DNA of 7,260 nucleotides from Planctomycetota bacterium (GTDB taxonomy: Bacteria; Planctomycetota; UBA1135; GCA-002686595), in the NCBI GenBank assembly GCA_021776885.1, contig JAJFFA010000241.1:1-7260 (forward strand), given 5' to 3'. Position numbers and translations under genes: made by a program. Under the pieces are notes generated by a model. The model was not told where the DNA came from. It saw nothing but the letters and a program-made list of their open reading frames with translations, and ran no database searches. Positions 1 to 6,428 of this stretch are shown piece by piece. Position 1 is the stretch's first letter. Every line of letters starts with the position of its first letter.

Positions 1-61
1 GCCGCGCGCAGGGGGCACCCGGCGCGCCCGTGTGCTAGCTTCCGCGCCCTCGAGCCCCCCC

Positions 62-1084
62 ATGCGCAAGACCTTCGGATGCCTGTACCTCGTCGCCGCC
101 GGGCTGCTCCTGGCGTCCCTCGCCGTTCATTACGCCCTGCCCTGGAGCGCCTCGCCGCCGCGCTGGCCGTCAGTGGCGTACGTGCTCGCCGTGGCCGCCC
201 TCGATGTGCTCGCCGGTCGGCGCCTGCGCTCCGATCGTCCGCGCCGACGCTGGCTGGTCCTGCCCCTGGCCCTGCTCCTGCTGCAGAGCCTGGCGACGGT
301 CAGCTACACCTGCGTGCTCTCCTGGGTGGACTACCACCTCGCGCGCCACGAGCCCGGCGCCTACGACGACTGCCACAAGATCTGGGGCGCCCGGGGCCTG
401 GTGCTCGAGGGCCCGGACATCACCCACAGCGGTAGCCAGAACTCGATCGAGAGCGTCTCCCTGGCCTTCGCGCGGGGCGCCAAGGGCAGCGAGGTGGACG
501 TCTTCTTCGACACCGAGCGGCGCGAGTACATCGTCTCCCACGACCGTCCGTACAACCTGAAGAACGGCGCGATCCTGACCCTCGAAGAGCTGTTCGACGC
601 CATCGGTGACGAAGGCTGGTTCTGGCTCGACTTCAAGAAGCTGCGCCACCTGAGCGACGACGAGCTGGCCAACGCGGTCAGCGAGCTCGAGCGCCTGACG
701 GCGAGCGGTGACCGCAAGCGCCGCGTGTACGTGGAGGGCGAGGCGCCCTTCAGCCTGCTCGCCTTCCAGCGCGCAGGCTTCCCGACCCTCTTCGACTCGC
801 ACCCCGTGGCCGATTCGAGCCCGATCACGCCGCTCTTGATCAACCTCTACAAGGCCGTCTACTGGTTCGGTGGCTACACGGTCTTCGGATTGAACTACGG
901 CTCCCTCGACGAGCCCATCTACGGGCCGCACACCCGCGCCGCCCTGCGCCACGTGCCGGCCTTCGTCTACCACGTGCCGCCGGACGAGGCGCTCCTGAGG
1001 GAGCTCTGCCACGACGACGCCGTGCGCGTGATCCTGGTCGAGAACCACAGCCTCGACCGCTTCGGTATCGACGGCTGCGACTGA
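62..1084 (+). CDS. Membrane-anchored GDPD/PI-PLC-like phosphodiesterase
   Basis: A 340-residue protein with three predicted membrane helices (about residues 5-25, 36-51, 63-88) followed by a catalytic domain. The basic stretch between helices 2 and 3 (RRLRSDRPRRR) puts that loop in the cytoplasm and the catalytic domain in the periplasm. The domain carries the core pattern of glycerophosphodiester phosphodiesterases: H122, N127, GAKGSEVDV with E144 and D146, H160-D161, then WLDFK (D190, K192). The spacing from E144 to H160 fits the family. The usual HRG motif is HSG here, so the phosphate-contacting Arg is Ser123, as in more distant relatives (sphingomyelinase D, FAM151-like). The substrate could be a glycerophosphodiester or another phosphodiester lipid or glycan. 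It converges with the LtaS-like gene. I chose ATG 62 because MRK directly precedes helix 1; GTG 32 adds ten residues, and the frame is open to the window edge. Neither start has a clear Shine-Dalgarno sequence. Confidence 0.8.
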   Translation: MRKTFGCLYLVAAGLLLASLAVHYALPWSASPPRWPSVAYVLAVAALDVLAGRRLRSDRPRRRWLVLPLALLLLQSLATVSYTCVLSWVDYHLARHEPGAYDDCHKIWGARGLVLEGPDITHSGSQNSIESVSLAFARGAKGSEVDVFFDTERREYIVSHDRPYNLKNGAILTLEELFDAIGDEGWFWLDFKKLRHLSDDELANAVSELERLTASGDRKRRVYVEGEAPFSLLAFQRAGFPTLFDSHPVADSSPITPLLINLYKAVYWFGGYTVFGLNYGSLDEPIYGPHTRAALRHVPAFVYHVPPDEALLRELCHDDAVRVILVENHSLDRFGIDGCD

Positions 1085-1109
1085 GGCGCCACGCCGCGCC
1101 GGCCCCGCG

Positions 1110-3101
1110 CTACTCGCTGGGCGGCGCCGGTCGGTAGAGCAGATCGCGGTACAGCCACGACGGCAGCAGCACGTGCGCCAGGGCGCGCCGGGCCAGCTCG
1201 GGATCGAGGTCTTCCGGGACGAGCTCGCGCTCGAGGTAGCGGAACTGGCGCGGCTCGAGCTCGGGCTGCAGCACGACCACCCGCTCGCCCTCCATGTAGG
1301 CGTTGTTCTGGCCGTACTGCATCAGCGCGCGGCCCGTCTCGTCCGCCGCCACGCGCGTCAGGTCGCGCCCGATCATCGGGTGCACCCCCGAGACGCCCAT
1401 CAGGGACAGGAGCGTCGGGGCCAGGTCGATCTGGCTCGCGACCCGCGCGTCGATGCGCGGCTCGACGCCCTCGCCCAGGATCACCCCTGGCACGTGGAAG
1501 TGGCGCACGGGGACGAGCTCCGCCCCGAAGACCCGCGAGTCGTGGTCGGCGACCACCAGGAAGATCGTGTCCTTCCAGTAGGGCGCGGAGCGCGCCTGCT
1601 CGAGGAACTGTCCCAGGGCATGGTCCGCGTAGCGCACCGCGTTGGCCACCGTCGCCGCGGGCTGGTCGTAGAGCTCGATGCGCCCCTCGGGGTACTCGAA
1701 GGGCGAGTGGTTCGTGACGCTGAAGACCAGGGAGAAGAAGGGCACTTCCGGATCCCGGTCCAGGAACGAGGCGTGGGCCTTGGCGAAGATGTCCTCGTCG
1801 CACACGCCCCAGGAGCCCTCGAAGATCGGATCTTCGTAGTCATCCAGGTCGATGATCTCGTCGAAGCCGTTGCTGAGGAAGAAGGCGCGCATGTTGTCGA
1901 ACTGCGCGTCGCCGCCGTAGATGAACTGGGTCGCGAAGCCCTGCTGGCCCAGGTAGCCCGCCAGGGTGAAGAAGTCGCGCTGCGACTTGCCCAGCTTGAC
2001 CACGGAGCGCGCCGGTGAGGGAGGGAAGCCCGACACCACCGCCTCGAGCCCGCGCGCCGAGCGCGTCCCCGTCGCGTACAGGTTCTCGAACCACCAGCCT
2101 TGGTCGCGTAGCTCGTCCAGCACCTGGGTGACCGGCGAGCCGCCCAGGGCGCCGACGTACTGCGCGCCGAGGCTCTCCTCGAGGATGATCACCAGGTTCT
2201 TGGGCCGTGCCGCCGGGTTGCGGATGGCGCGGGTCGCGCGCTGTTCGTGGGCCGTGGGCGTCCCCCCGACCACGAAGTCCCCGGGCTCGACGCCGAGCAT
2301 CTGCGCGCGCACCTCCCCCAGGATCACGTCCTCGGGCAGCTCGCCGTAGACGTCCGCCGCGTTGGCGTCGTTCTTCAGCCCGTAGGCGGCGTACAGCACC
2401 GCGTAACCCGAGTTGAGGCACAGGTCGTTGACCAGGTGGTCGCTGCTGAAGGCCACCGAACTCGGGGTCGCGGCGCGGTGCCCGAGGCTCGAGCGCGCCC
2501 CCAGAAAGAGCAGGGGCAGGCTCGAGGCCAGGGCCAGGCGCCGCAGGAAGGAGGTCGCCCGCGGCCGCCGGGTCAGGGCACCGAAGATGCGCCAGCCGAC
2601 GAAGAGCGCGGCGGCCGAGGCGAAGATTCCCGTGAAGACCGCCGGCTTGTGCCCGCGCCAGAGCATCGTCCCCACCTCGCGCGGGTGCACGAGGTACTCG
2701 ATGAAGAGACGGTTCGGGCGCGAGTCGTACTCCTGGATGAAGGCCGGCGTCGAGGCCTCCATGAAGAGCAGGTAGCCGAACATCAGCGTCAGGTAGACGC
2801 GCAAGAGCGGCCCGAAGACGCGCCCGACGCGGTGATCTCCGGCGAAGATCAGGCTGAACAGGGTCGCCGGCAGGAGCAGGTAGGAGACCGTCAGAAGGTC
2901 CATGCGACAGCCGCTGACGAGGACGCGCCAGAGTCCCCCCGCGGCGTCCACGCGCTGGTACTGCCAGGCCACGAGCCCGACGCGGGCCAGGCACATCGCC
3001 GCCAGCGCGAGCACGAAGAAGGCCAGGGGCGCGGTCAGGATGTGGCGGCGTTCCGCTCCGCGCGGGGAGGGGTCTCCCGCGGAGGCTTGGGATCGGGGCA
3101 T
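1110..3101 (-). CDS. LtaS/OpgB-like membrane sulfatase-fold phosphoglycerol transferase
   Basis: A 663-residue protein of the LTA synthase / alkaline-phosphatase superfamily. Five membrane helices are visible (about residues 21-46, 67-87, 98-116, 153-174, 187-203) with basic cytoplasmic loops (ERRH; TRRPRATSFLRR), which places the C-terminal domain in the periplasm. That domain (about 300-585) has the expected order of motifs: LVIILEES (metal-ligand Glu309), ATGTRSARGLEA (nucleophile loop, Ser348 or a nearby Thr), a short PPSPARSVVK loop, SVTNHSPF (His465), VVADHD (Asp519-His520) and QIDLAPTLLSLMG. Known relatives transfer phosphoglycerol from phosphatidylglycerol to lipoteichoic acid or periplasmic glucans. 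The acceptor here is unknown, and a sulfatase- or phosphoethanolamine-transferase-like role cannot be excluded. It converges with the phosphodiesterase gene and diverges from the secreted-protein gene. The start at 3101 leaves a short cytoplasmic tail before helix 1; no Shine-Dalgarno sequence is evident. Length is normal for the family. Confidence 0.87.
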   Translation of the reverse strand: MPRSQASAGDPSPRGAERRHILTAPLAFFVLALAAMCLARVGLVAWQYQRVDAAGGLWRVLVSGCRMDLLTVSYLLLPATLFSLIFAGDHRVGRVFGPLLRVYLTLMFGYLLFMEASTPAFIQEYDSRPNRLFIEYLVHPREVGTMLWRGHKPAVFTGIFASAAALFVGWRIFGALTRRPRATSFLRRLALASSLPLLFLGARSSLGHRAATPSSVAFSSDHLVNDLCLNSGYAVLYAAYGLKNDANAADVYGELPEDVILGEVRAQMLGVEPGDFVVGGTPTAHEQRATRAIRNPAARPKNLVIILEESLGAQYVGALGGSPVTQVLDELRDQGWWFENLYATGTRSARGLEAVVSGFPPSPARSVVKLGKSQRDFFTLAGYLGQQGFATQFIYGGDAQFDNMRAFFLSNGFDEIIDLDDYEDPIFEGSWGVCDEDIFAKAHASFLDRDPEVPFFSLVFSVTNHSPFEYPEGRIELYDQPAATVANAVRYADHALGQFLEQARSAPYWKDTIFLVVADHDSRVFGAELVPVRHFHVPGVILGEGVEPRIDARVASQIDLAPTLLSLMGVSGVHPMIGRDLTRVAADETGRALMQYGQNNAYMEGERVVVLQPELEPRQFRYLERELVPEDLDPELARRALAHVLLPSWLYRDLLYRPAPPSE

Positions 3102-3178
3102 GCGGCAGTTCGGGGGCAGCGGTCCGGACGTGAGGCCCCATCAAACCCATGGAAGAGGGGTGAGGACAGGGCCCACCG

Positions 3179-3185
3179 TATAGAT
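3179..3185 (+). promoter_or_regulatory. Possible -10 element TATAGAT, divergent intergenic region
   Basis: TATAGAT is among the few AT-rich words in the 176-base gap between the divergent genes and resembles a -10 hexamer for the rightward gene. It overlaps the first AGATCG repeat. No convincing -35 lies 16-18 bases upstream. TACGAT at 3250-3255 is an alternative -10 closer to the start codon. Neither can be called with confidence; the gap as a whole must carry the promoters for both divergent genes. Confidence 0.2.
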
Positions 3186-3207
3186 CGGGCCAGATCGCGC
3201 GAGATCG
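3182..3207. repeat. Three AGATCG direct repeats at exact 10-bp spacing
   Basis: AGATCG occurs at 3182, 3192 and 3202, each copy one DNA helical turn from the next, in the divergent intergenic region and about 70-95 bp upstream of the secreted-protein start. The intervening four bases differ (GGCC, CGCG), so this is a repeated hexamer rather than a simple tandem duplication. A phased array like this is what a regulator binding several times on one face of the helix would use. That role is inferred; chance in GC-rich DNA is possible. Confidence 0.4.
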
Positions 3208-3266
3208 CCGCCCCGCGACTCCGCAGCCACGCCCCAGGGGCATCTGCGCTACGATCCTCACCACTC

Positions 3267-3270
3267 GAGG
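3267..3270 (+). promoter_or_regulatory. Shine-Dalgarno for the 3278 start
   Basis: GAGG lies seven bases upstream of ATG 3278 (GAGGAAACCCCATG) and fixes the start of the secreted protein here. A second ATG follows directly at 3281 with slightly longer spacing. Confidence 0.55.
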
Positions 3271-3277
3271 AAACCCC

Positions 3278-5698
3278 ATGATGACCCCGCACCCCGCCTG
3301 GAACACCCTGACCCGCCCGGCCCTGACCCTCGCGGCCCTGGCCCTGATCCTGACCCTGGCCGCCCCGCGGGCCCGGGCCGGGGGCTCCCCCGAGGCCGCC
3401 CTGCTGGTCGTCGACCCGGCCAACGCCGAGTCGATGTACGTCGCCAACGTCTACCGCACGCGGCGCGACATCCCCCAGGCCAACCTGATCTTCCTGACCC
3501 CCGGCGCGACGGACTTCGCCAGCCTCGCCGCCCTGCAGCTCGAGACCCTGCTGGGCGAGCTCGAGGGGCGCGGCAACCTGGACGGGATCGACTACGTCGT
3601 GATCCCCCCCGGCTCGTCGTTCTTCGTCGCCGCCTCGGGGCTCCTGTCCGACGGCTGCGGCGGCTTCGGGCTGCACCGCTTCGCCCTGCCCAACGCCTAC
3701 GGCCTCGTCTTTCAGAAGGACGCGATCCTGGCCGGCGGCCTGAGCAGCAGCCTGGGCAACGAGTACGCGCGCAACACCTACGGCCCGCGGGCCTTCGACG
3801 GTGCGACGAGCTGGCTCGATGGTTTCCCGAGCGAGGCCCCCGGCTCACGGCGCTACTGGATCGGCGCCATGCTCGGCTACACGGGGGAGCGCGGGAACAC
3901 CCTGCAGGAGGTGCTCGACCTGATCGAGCGCAGTGCCAGTGTCGACGGCAGCCACCCCCTCGGCAGCGTCTACTTCATGCAGACCACGGACGCCGCGCGC
4001 TCGACCCCGCGCCACGGCGCCTTCCCGGCGGCGGTCAGCGCGATCACGGCCGCGGGCGGTCAAGCCCAGCACCTGATGGCCAACCTGCCCTCGGGGCAGC
4101 ACGACGCCATGGGGATCATGACCGGCCTGGCCAGCCCCGCGATCGACACGGGGGACTTCAGCCTCCTGCCCGGCTCCTTCGCCGACCACCTGACCAGCTT
4201 CGCGGGACGCTTCGACACCTCGTCGCAGGTCAAGATGTCGCGCTGGATCGCCAAGGGCGCCAGCGCCAGCGCGGGTACGGTGGAGGAACCCTGCGCCTTC
4301 GCCGGCAAGTTCCCCCACGCCCGCCTCCACGGCCTGTACCTCAAGGGCCTCTCCCTGGGCGAGGCCTGGCACCGCAGCGTCAACTGGACCCCCTTCCAGC
4401 TGCTCTTCCTGGGCGACCCCCTGACCCGCCCCTACGCCGACTTCCCCAGCGTCGACCTGCCCGACCCCGGGCTGCTCAGTGGCAGCGTCGACCTGCTCGC
4501 CACGGCCAGCGCGAGCGCGCCGGGCGCGGCCATCGAAGAGCTCGAGCTCTACGTCGACGGCATCCCGAGCGCGCGCGCCAGCGGCGTGGCCAGCCTGCCC
4601 CTCGACACCCTCGAGCTGGCCGATGGCTGGCACGAGCTGCGCGTCCTGGCCCGCGACGACACGTCGCCGGCCCACGTCGGGCGCTTCGTGCGCGGCGTCT
4701 TCGTCGACAACCTGGGGCGCTCGGTCGCGCTCTCGGGCAGCTCGACCAGCGGGGACCTGGGCACGCGCTTCGACTTCACCCTGCAGAGCGCCGGGACGCC
4801 CGATGGGGACGTGCGCGAGCTGCGCCTCTTCTCGAACGGTCGCGTCGTCGCGGCGGCCGCGGGCAGCTCTGCGGTGCTCTCGGTGCACGGCCGCAACCTG
4901 GGGGCCGGCCCCCTGCGGGTGCAGGCCGAGGCCCTTTACGTCGACGGCGGGCGGGCACGCAGCGCGCCCCTCGACCTGGACGTGACCTTCGCCCCCGGCA
5001 CGCCCCAGGCCGCGCCCCCCGTCGCTTACGGAATGCTGCGCCGCGTGCGCGACGACGTGCCCTTCCTGCTGGAGCTGCCGGCCTCCTTCGCCGAGGACCA
5101 CGGGAGCGCGACCTTCGACCTGCTCCAGGCCCCGGCCCAGGCCAGCCTGCTCGGGGGCTCCGGCCCCTGGCGCTCCTTCCGCCCCGACCCCTCGGCCAGC
5201 GGCTGCGACACCCTCGTCTTCCGGGTCAGCACCCCGGCCGGCGTGTCCGCGGACGCGACGATCAGCCTCGAGTACACCCCCGCCTGCGCGCCCCCCGTGC
5301 CCTATTGCTCGAGCGCCCCGCACTCCGCCGGCGCCGGGGCTCGGATCGGCTCCTCGGGCTCCGCGAGCGTCTCCAGCAACGACCTCGTGCTCGAGGTGCT
5401 CGACGCCCCGCCGATGCGCTTCGGCCTCTTCTACTACGGGCCCAACGCCATCCAGGCCCCCTTCGGCGATGGCTTCCGCTGCGTCGGCGGCACGACCTTC
5501 CGGCTCAATCCGCCCCTGGCCACGGACGGCGCCGGCGGCGTCGCGCGCCCCCTGGACCTGACCCAACCCCCTGAACCGGCGGGCCAGATCGACCCGGGCG
5601 CGACCTGGAACTTCCAGTTCTGGTTCCGCGACCCGGGGGGCCCCGGGGGCAGCGGTTTCAACCTGAGCGACGGGCTCTCGGCGACGTTCTGCCCGTGA
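3278..5698 (+). CDS. Secreted TIGR03790-like multidomain protein
   Basis: An 806-residue exported protein. Residues 1-34 form a Sec signal peptide (long Leu/Ala core, likely cleavage after ARA at 34). Residues 40-390 match what I recall of the TIGR03790 family: ALLVVDPANAES, then YRTRRDIPQANL, DYVVIP, a region with GASASAGTVEEPC and KFPHARL, and a closing LFLGDPLTRPY. The function of this family is unknown; the GTVEEPC and LGDP elements are loosely reminiscent of caspase/gingipain-fold peptidases, which is speculation. Residues 397-478 (ELELYVDGIPSA, WHELRVLARD) and 483-573 look like two Ig-like beta domains, and 575-668 may be a third. Residues 677-806 (PYCSSAP, SNDLVLEV, FGLFYYGPN, FGDGFRCVGG, WNFQFWFRDP, FNLSDGLSATFCP) form a C-terminal module shared by many planctomycete secreted proteins. 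It is preceded by a well-placed GAGG and followed by the sigma-factor gene. Confidence 0.85.
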   Translation: MMTPHPAWNTLTRPALTLAALALILTLAAPRARAGGSPEAALLVVDPANAESMYVANVYRTRRDIPQANLIFLTPGATDFASLAALQLETLLGELEGRGNLDGIDYVVIPPGSSFFVAASGLLSDGCGGFGLHRFALPNAYGLVFQKDAILAGGLSSSLGNEYARNTYGPRAFDGATSWLDGFPSEAPGSRRYWIGAMLGYTGERGNTLQEVLDLIERSASVDGSHPLGSVYFMQTTDAARSTPRHGAFPAAVSAITAAGGQAQHLMANLPSGQHDAMGIMTGLASPAIDTGDFSLLPGSFADHLTSFAGRFDTSSQVKMSRWIAKGASASAGTVEEPCAFAGKFPHARLHGLYLKGLSLGEAWHRSVNWTPFQLLFLGDPLTRPYADFPSVDLPDPGLLSGSVDLLATASASAPGAAIEELELYVDGIPSARASGVASLPLDTLELADGWHELRVLARDDTSPAHVGRFVRGVFVDNLGRSVALSGSSTSGDLGTRFDFTLQSAGTPDGDVRELRLFSNGRVVAAAAGSSAVLSVHGRNLGAGPLRVQAEALYVDGGRARSAPLDLDVTFAPGTPQAAPPVAYGMLRRVRDDVPFLLELPASFAEDHGSATFDLLQAPAQASLLGGSGPWRSFRPDPSASGCDTLVFRVSTPAGVSADATISLEYTPACAPPVPYCSSAPHSAGAGARIGSSGSASVSSNDLVLEVLDAPPMRFGLFYYGPNAIQAPFGDGFRCVGGTTFRLNPPLATDGAGGVARPLDLTQPPEPAGQIDPGATWNFQFWFRDPGGPGGSGFNLSDGLSATFCP

Positions 5699-5721
5699 GC
5701 CTGGGCTCTCAGAAGGGTTCG

Positions 5722-5746
5722 GGCTCGGAGAAGTTGCCCCCGAGCC
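5722..5746 (+). terminator. Possible hairpin after the secreted-protein gene
   Basis: GGCTCGG at 5722-5728 pairs perfectly with CCGAGCC at 5740-5746 around an 11-base loop, starting 23 bases after the stop codon. There is no T-run downstream, so it would be an atypical terminator or an mRNA-stabilising or attenuating stem between the secreted-protein gene and the sigma gene. Confidence 0.3.
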
Positions 5747-5755
5747 ATGAATTGA

Positions 5756-5765
5756 CGGGTACCCG
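5756..5765. promoter_or_regulatory. Perfect 10-bp palindrome CGGGTACCCG
   Basis: A perfect palindrome lies about 53 bases upstream of the preferred sigma-factor start, in what looks like non-coding DNA of lower GC than its surroundings. It directly follows TTGA, giving TTGACG at 5752-5757 as a possible -35-like word, but no -10 sits at proper spacing. An operator role is possible but unproven. Confidence 0.22.
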
Positions 5766-5817
5766 AGATCCAGGGGCCACTGGAGCCCGTAGCCCCGGTG
5801 CAGAGACAGATTCGCCC

Positions 5818-6426
5818 GTGATCTCCCTGAACGAAACGCCCCCTCGCGCCGAACGGCCCGCAGGTCGTCGAGCGGCGTCCCTGGTCGCCAGCATGGCGGC
5901 CATCGCGGACGGCAACGAGGCCGCCCTGCGGCACGTCTACGACGAGACCCGGGGCCGCCTCCTCGGCCTGGCCCAGCGCCTCCTCGGCGAGCGCAGCGCC
6001 GCCGAGGAGGTCTTGGTCGACGTCTACGCCCAGGTCTGGCGCAGCGCCCGCAGCTACGACCCGGCCCGTGGGGCCGTCGAGCTGTGGTTGCTGACGATCA
6101 CCCGCAGCCGTGCCATCGACCGCCTGCGCTCCAACGGGACGCGCCGCAATCGCCTGACCCTGATCGAGGAGATCGACGAGCTCACTTCCGAGCGCCCCTC
6201 GCCCATGCAGCAGAGCGAGTCGCGGGAGTCCTCGTCCCGCGTCCGCGTCGCGCTCCAGGAGCTGCCCCTCGAGCAGCGGGTGGCCATCGAGGCCGCCTTC
6301 TTTGGCGGCCTCTCCCACTCCGAAGTCGCGCGTGCCCTCGACTCTCCCCTCGGAACCGTCAAGAGTCGAATCCGAGCGGGACTCATCACCCTCCGACGAA
6401 CTCTCGCGTCGGAGCACCAAGGTTGA
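5818..6426 (+). CDS. ECF RNA polymerase sigma factor
   Basis: A 202-residue extracytoplasmic-function sigma factor. Region 2 spans about residues 26-106: the ADGNEAALRHVYDETRGRL helix, then AEEVLVDVYAQVWRSARSYDP for core binding and -10 recognition, and WLLTITRSRAIDRLR. A short linker follows, then region 4 at about 141-196 with LQELPLEQRVAIEAAFFGGLSHSEVARAL and the helix-turn-helix ending GTVKSRIRAGLITLRR, which reads the -35 element. No extra C-terminal domain is present. The anti-sigma gene begins two bases after the stop, so the two are surely co-transcribed and the sigma factor is its partner. In such pairs the sigma factor usually activates its own promoter. The frame is open back to GTG 5695, overlapping the previous stop as GTGA, but the extra 41 residues are low-complexity and unlike any sigma domain. 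I prefer GTG 5818, with a weak purine-rich AGAGACAG ahead; ATG 5893 would cut close to region 2. Confidence 0.9.
   Translation: MISLNETPPRAERPAGRRAASLVASMAAIADGNEAALRHVYDETRGRLLGLAQRLLGERSAAEEVLVDVYAQVWRSARSYDPARGAVELWLLTITRSRAIDRLRSNGTRRNRLTLIEEIDELTSERPSPMQQSESRESSSRVRVALQELPLEQRVAIEAAFFGGLSHSEVARALDSPLGTVKSRIRAGLITLRRTLASEHQG
6419..6422 (+). promoter_or_regulatory. Weak Shine-Dalgarno for the anti-sigma gene
   Basis: AAGG lies in the last codons of the sigma gene, six bases before ATG 6429. With a two-base gap between stop and start, translation of the anti-sigma factor is probably coupled to that of the sigma factor, which helps keep the two in balance. Confidence 0.4.
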
Positions 6427-6428
6427 CC

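Noticed and set aside
1085..1109. Terminator between the convergent phosphodiesterase and LtaS-like genes
   Set aside because: GC-rich bases can pair in several ways (for example the two GGCGCC copies at 1085 and 1123), but no clear long stem or T-run is present.
2247..3281. 344-residue plus-strand frame opposite the LtaS-like gene
   Set aside because: Arg/Gln/Glu/Gly-rich shadow with no membrane helices or motifs; it also covers the divergent promoter region. The plus-strand frame at 1173-2018 is rejected for the same reason.
3307..3362. Repeated CCTGACC/CCTGGCC words
   Set aside because: These are CTG and ACC/GCC codons of the Leu/Thr/Ala-rich signal peptide, not an independent repeat.
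1840..3447. 535-residue minus-strand frame offset from the LtaS-like gene
   Set aside because: It is a frame-shifted reading of the same DNA, rich in Arg, Pro and Ala, and runs across the divergent intergenic region.
3845..5566. 573-residue open frame on the minus strand opposite the secreted-protein gene
   Set aside because: Composition is dominated by Gly, Ala, Arg, Val, Glu and Gln with no recognisable domain. It is a GC-rich shadow of a gene with clear signal peptide and family motifs.
5632..5649. GC run with a 7-bp inverted repeat (CCCGGGG/CCCCGGG)
   Set aside because: It encodes the Pro-Gly-Gly linker of the secreted protein's C-terminal module and has only a two-base spacer, so codon use explains it.
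5434..6420. 328-residue minus-strand frame opposite the sigma gene
   Set aside because: No motifs and typical shadow composition; the opposite strand carries a textbook ECF sigma factor.
6084..6428. Upstream extension of the anti-sigma frame into the sigma gene
   Set aside because: The added residues are the out-of-frame reading of the sigma gene, and the zinc domain begins properly after ATG 6429.
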